Shown here piece after piece: positions 8,182 through 16,559 of a stretch of DNA of 64,000 nt; position 1 is the stretch's first letter; every line of letters begins with the position of its first letter. The notes below the pieces were generated by a model. The model ran no database searches. It was not told the origin of the DNA and saw only the letters and a list, made by a program, of their open reading frames with translations. This stretch comes from Pseudooceanicola nanhaiensis DSM 18065. GTDB lineage: Bacteria > Pseudomonadota > Alphaproteobacteria > Rhodobacterales > Rhodobacteraceae. Both the position numbers and the translations under genes were made by a program. Where the stretch lies: assembly GCF_000688295.1 (NCBI RefSeq), contig NZ_JHZF01000011.1, positions 1-64,000 on the forward strand, read 5' to 3'.

Positions 8182-8332
8182 TCGGAACCATCCAACTGGT
8201 CTATCGCTCGACAAAGGTTCTTAGTCCGCTGAGGCAGGCAGATACGGGCGCAAGCAGAAGTCCAGCAGCCACTGACCTTGGTTGGCTTTCTGCCTGCCCT
8301 GAAGGTGTTCATAGCAACGACGAAAACCCACT

Positions 8333-9052
8333 TTACGCTTGGCGGCGCAGCACGATTTCGTAGCGGTAGCTCTCGGCCGGGAGGACACTGAGGGTGATGA
8401 TCTGGGGTGTCCCCTCACCGTCAAGGTAGGTTCGCCGAAGCTCGAGGGCCGCACTCCCTGCTTCGACCTTCAGGGTCCGTGAGATGTCGACAGGAACCGG
8501 CGCCGCCCGGATCGACTGGTGGATCTCTCGGATGACCACGTTGTGCCGCTCTTCCAGCAACGTGTAGACAAGACCGGCATAGTCCCGGATGTCCTCTGCC
8601 ATGTCCTGAAACGCCTCGTTCAGGTAGACGTCCGTCCAGCCCACGGGTGTCGCCTGATCCCCGATGTGCCGGGTCTGACGGATAAGCGTCCAGCGCCGCC
8701 CGGGACGGTCGTCGAGGGCGATCGCCAGTGTCTCGTCCGCGACGACCGGGAAGATGTCGCGGACCTCTCGCCAGGATGGGCCTGCGAACTGCATGAGATC
8801 CCCGCTTGCGGACATGGAATGGACGTAGGTCGGCGGCGGTTCGATCGAGCGGACCCGCGTCGCGGCGCCCTGGCGGCGTTCGACCAGGCCGAGCCTCTCG
8901 AGTTCGGCAATCGCGCTCCGCACGGTTGACCGACCGACCTCGAACTTTGCGCAGAGCGCCGTTTCGCTCGGCATCGCGTCTCCGACCTTGAACGCGCCGG
9001 AGCGCAGGTCGGCCATGATTCGCGCGGCCACTTCCGGGTATCTCTTCTTCAT
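8333..9052 (-). CDS. GntR-family (HutC-type) transcriptional regulator
   Basis: The product is 239 residues. The N-terminal winged helix-turn-helix is typical of GntR (ARIMADLRSGAFKVGD, then PSETALCAKFEVGRSTVRSA and LVERRQGAATRV, residues about 10-70). The rest is a UTRA-like ligand domain, which binds small acids or sugars and releases DNA. It is divergent from the TRAP-transporter operon at 9183. A perfect palindrome lies between them. It is therefore likely the ligand-responsive repressor of both units. The start at 9052 leaves 130 bases for the shared promoter. Confidence 0.88.
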   Translation of the reverse strand: MKKRYPEVAARIMADLRSGAFKVGDAMPSETALCAKFEVGRSTVRSAIAELERLGLVERRQGAATRVRSIEPPPTYVHSMSASGDLMQFAGPSWREVRDIFPVVADETLAIALDDRPGRRWTLIRQTRHIGDQATPVGWTDVYLNEAFQDMAEDIRDYAGLVYTLLEERHNVVIREIHQSIRAAPVPVDISRTLKVEAGSAALELRRTYLDGEGTPQIITLSVLPAESYRYEIVLRRQA

Positions 9053-9139
9053 TTTATATCCCTTTCAATGGCTTACGCGGGTGCGCGCCAAGGCATCTTG
9101 ACGGCAGGGAAATTATGCCCAAGCATATCCGCATAAGTC

Positions 9140-9157
9140 AACTTATTCGAATAAGTT
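9140..9157. promoter_or_regulatory. 18-bp palindromic operator, probably for the GntR regulator
   Basis: AACTTATTCGAATAAGTT is a perfect palindrome 25 bases before the permease start. A related half site (CATAAGT) occurs at 9132-9138. GntR-family dimers bind such palindromes, so repression of the TRAP operon is the likely role. Confidence 0.7.
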
Positions 9158-9182
9158 TGGCGATGCCAGGGGAGGGATGACG

Positions 9183-11294
9183 ATGGCGGACATGGCCCAG
9201 ACCGAAGGCCGGCAGGTGCAGGAGGCAGCCGACCTCGATGCGGAGGGGATCGACCGAAACCTGCCGCGCGGTCTCGCGACGGGCCTCCTGATCGCCTCGG
9301 CGCTCTATGCCGTCTTCCACCTCACCGTCCTCAACTTCTGGTCGATCGACGAATGGGTCTACCGGGTGATCCACGTGAACATGGGGGCCGTCCTGGCATT
9401 CGTCGGGATTCGGGCCTGGCGCGGGGAACGTGGCTGGGTCGCGCTGCCCGACCTGCTGCTGATCGCCGGGGCGGTCTGGTGCAGCGTCTACGTCGCGGCC
9501 AACCTCGACATGCTCATCATGCGCACCGGTGTCATGACGACGCCGCTGGATTTCCTCTGCGGAGTCGTCGGCACGATCGTGGTGCTCGAATTCGCGCGGC
9601 GGGTCGCGGGGCCGGTCCTGCCGATCATCGCGCTGGTCTTCGTGGCCTATGTCTTCGTCGGCCAGTGGCTGCCCGGGATCCTGCGGCATTCGGGGTTCGA
9701 GACGGACAACTTCTTCTCGTTCCTCTACAGCCAGGACGCGATCTTCGGCATGACGGTCGCTGCGTCATCGCGCTACATCATCCTCTTCGTGGCCTTCGCC
9801 GTGTTCCTCGAGGCTTCGGGCGCGGGCGAGTATTTCATGCGGCTCGCGATGATGCTCTTCGGGGCCGCACGGGGCGGGCCGGGGAAGGTCTCGGTCTTCT
9901 CCGGGCTGCTCTTCGGCACCGTTTCGGGTTCGGCCGTCGCGAACGTGGTGGCGTCCGGCACCTTCACCATTCCGATGATGCGCCGGGTCGGCTATCCCCG
10001 CGAGAACGCGGGCGGGATCGAGGCCGCCTCCTCCTCCGGAGGCCAGCTCGCGCCGCCGGTGATGGGGGCAGGGGCCTTCATCATGGCCGAGATCACCGGC
10101 ATTCCCTATTCCGAGATCGTCGTCGCCGCCATCCTGCCCTGCCTGCTGTTCTACACGGCGATCTACCTGACCGTGGACCTCGAGGCGCGCCGCCTGGGCC
10201 TGCATGGCATCCCGCGGTCCGAGCTGCCGAAGCCCAGGGAACTGGCCGGAGACGTCTTCCTGCTCCTGCCGCTTGCCGTGCTGCTCTATCTGCTGCTCTC
10301 CGGCTACTCGATCATCGCCGCGGGAACCTGGGGGCTCGCCGCCACGCTGCTGGTGCTGCTCTGCCGGGAGCTGGGCTTCCGGTCCCGGGTGCTGGCCCTG
10401 CCGCTCTGCCTCTTCGTGGCGCTGCCGCTGACGGGGATGCAGGTGAACTTCGCGGGCGCCATAGCGACCGCTGCGAGCGCGGGGTTGATGCTCGTGCTGG
10501 CATTGGTCCGGGGGCAGGCTACCAGACTTCCCGGGGTGCTCGCCACGATGTCCCGCACGACCTTCACCGGCCTTGCCGAGACGGCGCGGAAGTCGCTGCA
10601 ACTCATCTCCGTGATGGCCTGCGCGGGGATCGTGGTGGGCGTGCTCGGGCTCACCGGGCTGGGCGGCCGCTTCTCGTCGGTGTTGCTGTCGGCGGCGGGC
10701 GAGAGCCAGGCGCTGGCCTTCATCCTCGCCATGCTGATCTCGATCGTGCTCGGCATGGGGATGCCGACGACCGCGGCCTATGCCATCGCGGCCGCCGTGG
10801 TGGCGCCTGCGCTTCAGCAGATGGGGGTGTCGGCGCTCGCCGCGCACCTCTTCGTCTTCTACTGCGCGGTGATCTCGGCGATCACCCCGCCGGTCGCCAT
10901 CGCCGCCTTCGCGGGCGCCGCGATCGCCGGCGGCAAGCCGTGGCCGACCTCGATCAAGGCGATGCGCTACGGCATCGCGGCCTTCGTCCTGCCGTTCATG
11001 TTCTACACCAGCCCCGAGATCCTGTTGCAGGGAGACTGGACCGAGACGGCCCATGTCTTCGTCACCGCGCTGGTCGCGATCTACCTGATCGCCGTCGCCG
11101 GCGAGGGGCAGCTCTTCGGCCGTGCGAACCCGGCCGAGCGGATCGTGGCGGCTGTCGCCGCGCTGCTCCTGCTCTGGTCGAGCCTCGCCACCGACATCGC
11201 CGGACTCGCCCTCGCCGCCATCCTGCTGGGCTGGGCCTGGCACAGGTCCGGCCGGGCGACAGCGCCGCTCGCCGGCGACAGAAACCACCCATGA
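9183..11294 (+). CDS. TRAP transporter fused permease (TAXI type)
   Basis: The product is about 703 residues. It fuses the small DctQ-like and large DctM-like membrane parts, as usual for TAXI-type TRAP carriers. More than a dozen hydrophobic spans are seen, with conserved loops such as GTVSGSAVANVVASG, GGQLAPPVMGAGAF and MGMPTTAAY. It imports an organic acid using a sodium gradient together with the binding protein encoded next. I chose ATG 9183 because GGAGG at 9171-9175 is seven bases upstream; ATG 9177 would be only one base away. The stop overlaps an ATGA and the next gene begins 24 bases later. The substrate is unknown. Confidence 0.92.
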   Translation: MADMAQTEGRQVQEAADLDAEGIDRNLPRGLATGLLIASALYAVFHLTVLNFWSIDEWVYRVIHVNMGAVLAFVGIRAWRGERGWVALPDLLLIAGAVWCSVYVAANLDMLIMRTGVMTTPLDFLCGVVGTIVVLEFARRVAGPVLPIIALVFVAYVFVGQWLPGILRHSGFETDNFFSFLYSQDAIFGMTVAASSRYIILFVAFAVFLEASGAGEYFMRLAMMLFGAARGGPGKVSVFSGLLFGTVSGSAVANVVASGTFTIPMMRRVGYPRENAGGIEAASSSGGQLAPPVMGAGAFIMAEITGIPYSEIVVAAILPCLLFYTAIYLTVDLEARRLGLHGIPRSELPKPRELAGDVFLLLPLAVLLYLLLSGYSIIAAGTWGLAATLLVLLCRELGFRSRVLALPLCLFVALPLTGMQVNFAGAIATAASAGLMLVLALVRGQATRLPGVLATMSRTTFTGLAETARKSLQLISVMACAGIVVGVLGLTGLGGRFSSVLLSAAGESQALAFILAMLISIVLGMGMPTTAAYAIAAAVVAPALQQMGVSALAAHLFVFYCAVISAITPPVAIAAFAGAAIAGGKPWPTSIKAMRYGIAAFVLPFMFYTSPEILLQGDWTETAHVFVTALVAIYLIAVAGEGQLFGRANPAERIVAAVAALLLLWSSLATDIAGLALAAILLGWAWHRSGRATAPLAGDRNHP

Positions 11295-11317
11295 GAGTCA
11301 GACAGAGGAGGAACTCC

Positions 11318-12298
11318 ATGACCATCACCACACGTTTCATCACGGCGGCGGCGCTTGCCGCGGCAACGGCCCTGCCGGCGTCCGCACAGGACCGCCCGGC
11401 GTCGATGACGATCTCGACGGCCTCGCCCGGCGGCGTCTACGCGATCTACGGCGAGGGCGTGGCGCAGCTCGTCTCGGACGTCGTCGGCATCCCGACCTCG
11501 ACGCGGCAGACCCAGGGGCCGGCGCAGAACCTGGTCCTGCTGAAGGGCGCGCAGACCGAACTGGCGATGACCACCTCGGGACCGGCTTTCGAGGCGATGG
11601 AAGGCAAGCTCGAGCTCGCCCCCGGTGACACGTATGGCGACCTGCGCGTGCTCTTCGCGATGTATCCCACGCCGTTCCAGATGATCGCGCTTGAGAGCAG
11701 CGGGATCACCGCGCTCGACCAGCTCGACGGCAAGCGCGTCGGCGCGGGCCCGCGCGCGGGGACCGGTGGCACCTACTGGACCCGGTGGCTCGGGAACATG
11801 GGGATCGACGCCAGCCTGCAATACGGCGGGATCGGCGACCAGGCCAGCCAGCTTGCCGATGGCAGGCTCGACGCCATCGTCACCGCGGGCGGCATCCCGC
11901 ACCCGTCGCTCTCGGAACTCGAGAACACCCAGGACGTGACGATCTTCGGCATGTCCGACGAGACCCTCGAGGGCATCATGGAGGCCAATCCCTACGCAGT
12001 GGAATTCACCATTCCCAAGGGCACTTACAAGACGCCCGAGGGCGACCTCGCCACCGTCGCGATGTGGAACTTCGTCGTCGCCGACGCCTCGATGTCGGAC
12101 GACCTGGCCTACGAGATCACGAAGGCCGTGCTCGAAGGCAACGACCGGATGGTCTCGACCCATTCGGCGGCGAAGGGGATTCTGGCGGAGAACATCCTGA
12201 AGGACACCTTCATCCCGCTCCATCCCGGCGCCGCGCGCTACTACCAGGAGCTCGGGGTCGAGATCCCGGACGCCATCGCCCCTGCCGGGAAGAACTGA
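11318..12298 (+). CDS. TAXI-family TRAP solute-binding protein
   Basis: The product is 326 residues from ATG 11318, with GAGGAGG upstream. Residues 1-25 are a Sec signal peptide ending ASAQD. The mature part has the TAXI family features: TISTASPGGVYAIYGEG near the start, then TRQTQGPAQNL, and GAGPRAGTGGTYW in the middle. It captures the substrate in the periplasm and delivers it to the fused permease encoded just upstream. It is followed four bases later by the lyase gene, so all three are one operon. Confidence 0.9.
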   Translation: MTITTRFITAAALAAATALPASAQDRPASMTISTASPGGVYAIYGEGVAQLVSDVVGIPTSTRQTQGPAQNLVLLKGAQTELAMTTSGPAFEAMEGKLELAPGDTYGDLRVLFAMYPTPFQMIALESSGITALDQLDGKRVGAGPRAGTGGTYWTRWLGNMGIDASLQYGGIGDQASQLADGRLDAIVTAGGIPHPSLSELENTQDVTIFGMSDETLEGIMEANPYAVEFTIPKGTYKTPEGDLATVAMWNFVVADASMSDDLAYEITKAVLEGNDRMVSTHSAAKGILAENILKDTFIPLHPGAARYYQELGVEIPDAIAPAGKN

Positions 12299-12302
12299 GC
12301 CC

Positions 12303-13634
12303 ATGAGCCTTGCATCGACCGCGCCCGGTCTGCTGTCCGAGACGGCTGGCTACCGCCGCGCCGCCGCGATCTTCGGCGAGGCCGGAACGGTCGATGCCTA
12401 CCTCAGGTTCGAGATCGCCCTGGCAAGGGCCCAGGGCGATCTCGGCGTGATCCCGGCCGAGGCGGCGGGGGCCATTGCGAAGGCCTGCCGCCTCGACGCG
12501 CTCGACATGGACACGCTGCGGGCGCGGGCGGCGCGCGTGGGCTATCCCGTCGTCCCGCTCGTGACGATGCTGGCGGAGCTGGCCGGAGAGCACGGGGAAT
12601 GGGTGCATTACGGCGCCACCACGCAGGACGTGATGGACACGGCGCAGGTGCTCCAGATCCGCGATGCGCTCGGGCCGGCGCTGGACCAGGCGGCCGCGTT
12701 GGAACCTGCGCTCGCGGACTTGGCGGAGCGGCATCGCGAGACCCCGATGGCGGGGCGTTCGAAGCTTCAGCATGCGGTGCCGATGTCCTTCGGCTACAAG
12801 GTCGCGCTCTGGCTCGACCAGGTCCACCGATGCCGCCTTGCACTGGCCGGCGCCCTCGACAGTGCCTCGGTGCTCCAGTTCGGTGGCGCGATCGGAACGC
12901 TCTCTTCCCTGCCACAGTCAGGACTCGAGGTCCGGCGCCGGCTTGCCGCCGCGCTCGACCTGGCCGAGCCCGACATTTCCTGGCACGTGAGCCGCGACCG
13001 GATGGCGGCGCTCACTTCGGCGGTGGCCACCATGCTGGCCGCATTGGGGAAGATGGCGCTCGACATCGCGCATATGATGTCCACCGAGGTGGGCGAACTG
13101 CGCGAACCGGCGGCCGAGGGGCGGGGCGCCTCGTCGACGATGCCGCAGAAGCGGAACCCGGTGATGTGCGAGGCAATCGTCGAGGCGGCGCGCAGCGTCC
13201 AGGGCGCCTCGGGCGTGGTGCTCGACGCGATGTTGCAGGAGCATGAGCGGGGTCTTGGTCACGGCTACCGCGAGCGCGCGGTGATCTGCGATGCGATCCT
13301 GTCGCTCTCCGGCGCCATTTCGCTGGCGCGCGAGTTGATTGCGGGACTCGAGGTGGACACGGCGAGCATGTTGCGAAACCTCGAGCGGACGAACGGTCTC
13401 ATCTACTCCGAAACGACGATGATGAGGCTGGCCGAGAGGTTCGGGCGTCTGAAGGCCCACGCCATCCTTCACGACGTGGCCCGGCAGGTTTGCAGCGGGG
13501 AGATCGGATTCGACGAGGCGCTTGCGGCCGCGATCGGCGGGTCGACTCCGGTGGCATCGGTCGATGCGGCCCGCCGGATGGAAACGGAACAGGCGATGAT
13601 AAGTTCGGTCCTTAGTAGGGCGTGTCCGAGATAG
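12303..13634 (+). CDS. Fumarase/aspartase-superfamily lyase (carboxymuconate cycloisomerase / adenylosuccinate lyase-like)
   Basis: The product is 443 residues. It carries the superfamily signature GASSTMPQKRNP (about residues 275-287) and HYGATTQDVMDTA (about 101-113), where the first His region is part of the active site. It is most like PcaB-type and adenylosuccinate-lyase-like enzymes, which add or eliminate fumarate-like groups or cyclise muconates. No other protocatechuate or purine gene is nearby. Because it is co-transcribed with a TRAP importer, it more likely acts on the imported acid. The substrate remains open. The C-terminus (SRACPR) abuts DNA with no clear genes. Confidence 0.85.
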   Translation: MSLASTAPGLLSETAGYRRAAAIFGEAGTVDAYLRFEIALARAQGDLGVIPAEAAGAIAKACRLDALDMDTLRARAARVGYPVVPLVTMLAELAGEHGEWVHYGATTQDVMDTAQVLQIRDALGPALDQAAALEPALADLAERHRETPMAGRSKLQHAVPMSFGYKVALWLDQVHRCRLALAGALDSASVLQFGGAIGTLSSLPQSGLEVRRRLAAALDLAEPDISWHVSRDRMAALTSAVATMLAALGKMALDIAHMMSTEVGELREPAAEGRGASSTMPQKRNPVMCEAIVEAARSVQGASGVVLDAMLQEHERGLGHGYRERAVICDAILSLSGAISLARELIAGLEVDTASMLRNLERTNGLIYSETTMMRLAERFGRLKAHAILHDVARQVCSGEIGFDEALAAAIGGSTPVASVDAARRMETEQAMISSVLSRACPR

Positions 13635-14262
13635 GCCGGGGTTGCCGAGGATCTGATACAGACCGGCTGGCTCAGCGGCGCCTGTCAAAACGCAGTTGGG
13701 TAGACGCTCGACCGGTTAAAGTATGAGAGATGGCTTCAAGACCGGCCTTCGAGTTCCCGGGCCTGATCCCTGGAGCTCGAAGGCTTGGTGACCGCCTGTG
13801 GGCGCAGGGACGCGAGATAAGTCGTCAGGCGAAACCTGCATGGCAAGCATTGTCTGGCGATGCTCGGAAGCCAGATCCGCGATCCTGGCGCCGTAGCTAT
13901 TCCAAGCTGTCGGAAGATCGTCTCCGCGGTAACTTGTCGCGTGCACGAAGAGCATTGCATACGACGCGCATTCGATTGTTTCGAGCAGTGCAACAGCCGG
14001 GAAAATCCAGCTTCCGGCGGTCCAGGGTCGGGGAGCAGTGGATCAACCCGTGGACTCTCCGGAAATCCGGAGGAGAGGCGGGCCTCCGGTCACTTCAAAA
14101 GTCGGAGCCGTCAAGCCGTGATCGTCAGTCTGTTACGGTAGGCTAAACGCTTTTTGTCGCAGTCCGACAGAGGTTTCTGTGTTTCTCCGGGAGTGCATCG
14201 GCCGGGTAAGAGTCTTCGTGGTTGCGACAATAATATCCTATCGCAACCCAAGACTCGCGCCA
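13635..14262. other. 628 bases without a recognised gene, with several inverted repeats
   Basis: No reading frame here looks coding. Short inverted repeats occur at 13746-13753/13776-13783 (CCTTCGAG and CTCGAAGG) and 14067-14073/14083-14089 (CCGGAGG and CCTCCGG). A long one at 14210-14256 is listed separately. This is the junction between the TRAP operon and an accessory segment. Confidence 0.5.
14210..14256 (-). terminator. Long imperfect hairpin beyond the XRE gene
   Basis: GAGTCTT and GGTTGCGA pair with TCGCAACC and AAGACTC, giving a 15-pair stem with an uneven internal loop (cgt against c) around a 13-base loop. It lies just past the stop of the minus-strand XRE gene. It may end that transcript or mark an old element end. 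There is no T-run. Confidence 0.45.
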
Positions 14263-14520
14263 TCAGTGCGGGAGTCGTTTTGGCAATTTGCCCATAATCT
14301 CAGTAATTAACTTGCCCGGATCATCGGAAATCACCGATAGCCAAACGAAAAATTCAACTACGTCAAGCCGCCGCTCGCAGAGTTCAACTTTGGCGACATA
14401 TGACGGTGGCCGTCCGAGAAGCTCCGCCAACGCGGCTTGCGACAGACCGGCAGCCTTCCGAACCCTTACGAGCTCGGTGACGACATCCTTGTATTCTTGC
14501 GAGTGAAGCGTGCCTGCCAT
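14263..14520 (-). CDS. XRE-family (Cro/CI-like) repressor
   Basis: The product is 85 residues from ATG 14520. A five-helix DNA-binding domain is seen: VTELVRVRKAAGLSQAALAE, then LLGRPPSYVAKVELCERRLD. It is a single domain without a partner domain. A perfect palindrome lies between its start and the divergent gene at 14599, so self-regulation and control of that gene are likely. An in-frame TTG at 14574 would overlap the palindrome and is rejected. Such solitary XRE proteins often control toxin-antitoxin, defence or phage genes. Confidence 0.75.
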   Translation of the reverse strand: MAGTLHSQEYKDVVTELVRVRKAAGLSQAALAELLGRPPSYVAKVELCERRLDVVEFFVWLSVISDDPGKLITEIMGKLPKRLPH

Positions 14521-14564
14521 GTGCGGTTTTCGGAGTGGACAGGCACTGATACGTAGGTTAGGGA

Positions 14565-14585
14565 ATACTCCCAAATTGGGAGTAT
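14565..14585. promoter_or_regulatory. Palindromic operator between the XRE gene and its divergent neighbour
   Basis: ATACTCCCAA and TTGGGAGTAT are perfect ten-base arms around a single A. The site is 13 bases before the plus-strand gene and 45 before the XRE gene. It is the obvious binding site for the XRE repressor. Confidence 0.7.
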
Positions 14586-14598
14586 AGCGAGGTCGACC

Positions 14599-15003
14599 AT
14601 GGATATGTTTTACGCCGATGTGAGATGGTTGGAGCCGGGGTGGCGCGAAACCTTCCGCCTCCGGCTGTCCGGCTGGCTGCCGAACGACTGGGTCGGGGAA
14701 GGAATCCGAAACGGTGTCATTTCATGGAGGCAAAACGCAGGTGAGATCGTCGACATCACCGTGCGCGGACGCCATTTAACAGACCTTTCAGATCATTCGT
14801 TCACAGATGAAACAACGAAGCAACTCGGTCTGGTCCTGGCGGCACAGGACTGGGACAGCGCTTGGTTTGCTTCTACTCCAGGGATTGCCGGAGGCTGGGT
14901 CGGCATCTCGGACATGTTTCCTGAACATTTCCGAGAGAAAGTCGTTGGTGCGTTCGCCCTAATCAGGAGTGGCTCTGATGAAGTTTGTAGGTCGGGCAAG
15001 TAA
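14599..15003 (+). CDS. Hypothetical protein divergent from the XRE repressor
   Basis: The product is 134 residues from ATG 14599. It is rich in Trp (WLEPGWRE, WLPNDWVGEG, AQDWDSAWF) and has no signal peptide or membrane helix. I do not recognise the family. It shares a 21-base palindromic promoter with the XRE repressor and so is probably its main target. It might be an effector, toxin or immunity protein, but nothing in the sequence proves this. Confidence 0.5.
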   Translation: MDMFYADVRWLEPGWRETFRLRLSGWLPNDWVGEGIRNGVISWRQNAGEIVDITVRGRHLTDLSDHSFTDETTKQLGLVLAAQDWDSAWFASTPGIAGGWVGISDMFPEHFREKVVGAFALIRSGSDEVCRSGK

Positions 15004-15160
15004 TATGAATGGAGTCTGCCCGCTTTACGCTTGCGACCGAGCGAGTCCGCCATGACGGACTCGGTGCGCAATAATCAGAAAGTGGCACAGCCGCGCCTTC
15101 TCCATTGGAAACAGCCACTCGAAAACGACGCGAAGAAGGGCGGCAAGCCGCGCAAGTGAC

Positions 15161-15580
15161 ATGGCCAGTGCACGAGAACTCCCACTCGATCTTCGCGACG
15201 TTGCGGTTTGGCTTGATATCCTCGAAGGCGGTATGCTCGGTGAGGTCTTGGCTGCCGTGAACTACGCACACGACGAAACCTTGCTGTCAGGTCTGCTCGT
15301 GCAGTGCGACGAACCCGAACTTCGCCGGATGCTCCGTGCCGAAGGCAAAAGGTGTCTCACTGCGCTCGGCTACGAGTTTGTTCCAACGGGCGGCGACGTC
15401 TATTCTGTAAGCGCAGCCCGTCGAAATGGCCTGTCTGCGCATGCTAAAGTATCGATGATCGCTCGGATCAAAGCTGCACTCAATGGCGAGGAGTTCGGGC
15501 CGCCGATAGTATTGGACCCGCCCCCGCGCTGGCCGACCGCGGACGAGCCCCCTCAGGATGCCTTCGACGATGATTTCTGA
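15161..15580 (+). CDS. Hypothetical protein overlapping a VbhA-like antitoxin gene
   Basis: The product is 139 residues from ATG 15161. The N-terminal part is helical (LDLRDVAVWLDILEGGMLGE), and the end is proline-rich and acidic (PPPRWPTADEPPQDAFDDDF). It contains two or three cysteines and no membrane span. The last 23 bases overlap the start of the next gene, so they are translated together. No family is recognised. Coupling to an antitoxin-like gene raises the chance that it is part of a toxin-antitoxin unit. Confidence 0.5.
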   Translation: MASARELPLDLRDVAVWLDILEGGMLGEVLAAVNYAHDETLLSGLLVQCDEPELRRMLRAEGKRCLTALGYEFVPTGGDVYSVSAARRNGLSAHAKVSMIARIKAALNGEEFGPPIVLDPPPRWPTADEPPQDAFDDDF

Positions 15581-15752
15581 AGAAGAACAGAATAGGCGCC
15601 GCGAGTCGTGGCGCCAGGCGAATGCATCGGTCAGGATCGAGGGCGGAACCATCTCGGAGGAATATCAGGCGCTCCAGGAACGCCATATCCGGGGTGAGAT
15701 CAGTCGCGCCGCACTGCGTGCGGAACTTGATGAAATGGATCGGATGAGATGA
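15558..15752 (+). CDS. VbhA-like antitoxin domain protein
   Basis: The product is 60-64 residues; ATG 15558 and ATG 15570 are both possible, the second having better ribosome spacing. The pattern ANASVRIEGGTISEEYQALQ followed by RHIRGEIS matches the VbhA antitoxin fold, in which a helix with an S.RIEG motif blocks the ATP site of a Fic AMPylating toxin. No Fic gene (HxFx[D/E]GNGR) is found nearby. The gene overlaps the 139-residue protein and its stop overlaps the DUF433 gene. Either the Fic partner was lost or this domain works with a different partner here. Confidence 0.6.
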   Translation: MPSTMISEEEQNRRRESWRQANASVRIEGGTISEEYQALQERHIRGEISRAALRAELDEMDRMR

Positions 15753-16147
15753 CTGAGCTCAATGACATGTCGCGCGAACAGCTGGTCGCCATCATCGAGC
15801 GTCTGATCGCAGAACGCGGGCGCGGACCGTTTATCACCGGGATGTCGACGCGCGGTGACAAGAACGGGCTGCCTGAACATATTCTCCTGTGTGCTGCCCC
15901 CGGCGCTGATGTCGTCGCATCATATCGCCGCGTCGAAGTTCAGTGCCTCGCAGAGCATGTCGTATCTGACCCGGAAATCCGCGGCGGCATTCCAACGCTG
16001 GCCGGAACTCGATGTGGCGTCTACGAAGTCTCAGATCTGGCCGCGGCCGAGCCCATAGAGCAGATCCTGAAGGACTATCCGAGCTTGACCCATGATCTGA
16101 TCGAAGCTGCCGTCGCGTATGCCCGCGAGCACCCCCGCCGTGGCTGA
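15749..16147 (+). CDS. DUF433-domain protein
   Basis: The product is 132 residues. The C-terminal half (DPEIRGGIPTLAGTR, then VYEVSDL and EQILKDYPSLTHDLIEAAVA) is a DUF433 domain, a winged-helix fold found in antitoxins normally paired with a DUF5615 PIN-like nuclease. The N-terminal 60 residues are an extra domain with REQLVAIIERLIAERG. The start overlaps the VbhA-like gene by four bases, and the end overlaps the next frame by 29. No DUF5615 gene follows. Confidence 0.7.
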   Translation: MTELNDMSREQLVAIIERLIAERGRGPFITGMSTRGDKNGLPEHILLCAAPGADVVASYRRVEVQCLAEHVVSDPEIRGGIPTLAGTRCGVYEVSDLAAAEPIEQILKDYPSLTHDLIEAAVAYAREHPRRG

Positions 16148-16415
16148 TCGATCATACCCCCGGCCGGAGATTACGCTCGATGAGCTGCTCGACGCACTCT
16201 ACGATGTCGGCGCTGACCGAGGAATAGTCGGCACGGGCAGTCCTAATCGGATCGGAATTTCGATGCCCGGCGCGAGCGATGCTGAGGTCGATGCAGTGTG
16301 GCAGAGGGCGATGCTCAAGATCGGTCGAGAAGCTAACGACGAGCAGTTCCGGCGCGCTTTCGAACACTCGCGATATCGCATCAGTGCCGAGATCGACCCA
16401 GACGAAGATTCCTGA
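16119..16415 (+). CDS. Hypothetical protein downstream of DUF433
   Basis: The product is up to 98 residues from ATG 16119; a GTG at 16140 would give a shorter form with less overlap. It is acidic and helical (EITLDELLDALYDVGADRGI, then EANDEQFRRAFEHSRYRIS). It is in the place where a DUF5615 toxin would stand, but it lacks the Asp-rich start (FLVDAQLP) of that family. It may be a new partner of the DUF433 protein. Function unknown. Confidence 0.5.
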   Translation: MPASTPAVADRSYPRPEITLDELLDALYDVGADRGIVGTGSPNRIGISMPGASDAEVDAVWQRAMLKIGREANDEQFRRAFEHSRYRISAEIDPDEDS

Positions 16416-16559
16416 AGCCAAGGTATGCGGAAAGGCGCCCGAAACCTTCGACGAATTACGGCCCCGCGCACAAGCTTCGCCCCGTTCCGCAGCTTCGATG
16501 AGTCCTGACAGACCTCGCCTTCGCCTCATCAATATCAGTCTGCACGCGATTATTCGAGT

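Noticed and set aside
9353..11317. Long frame leading into the TAXI binding-protein gene
   Set aside because: The first 650 codons overlap the permease in another frame. The real gene starts at 11318 with a ribosome site and signal peptide.
14210..14256. attC site of an integron
   Set aside because: The stem ends lack the RYYYAAC and GTTRRRY core pair, and there are no other copies or cassettes.
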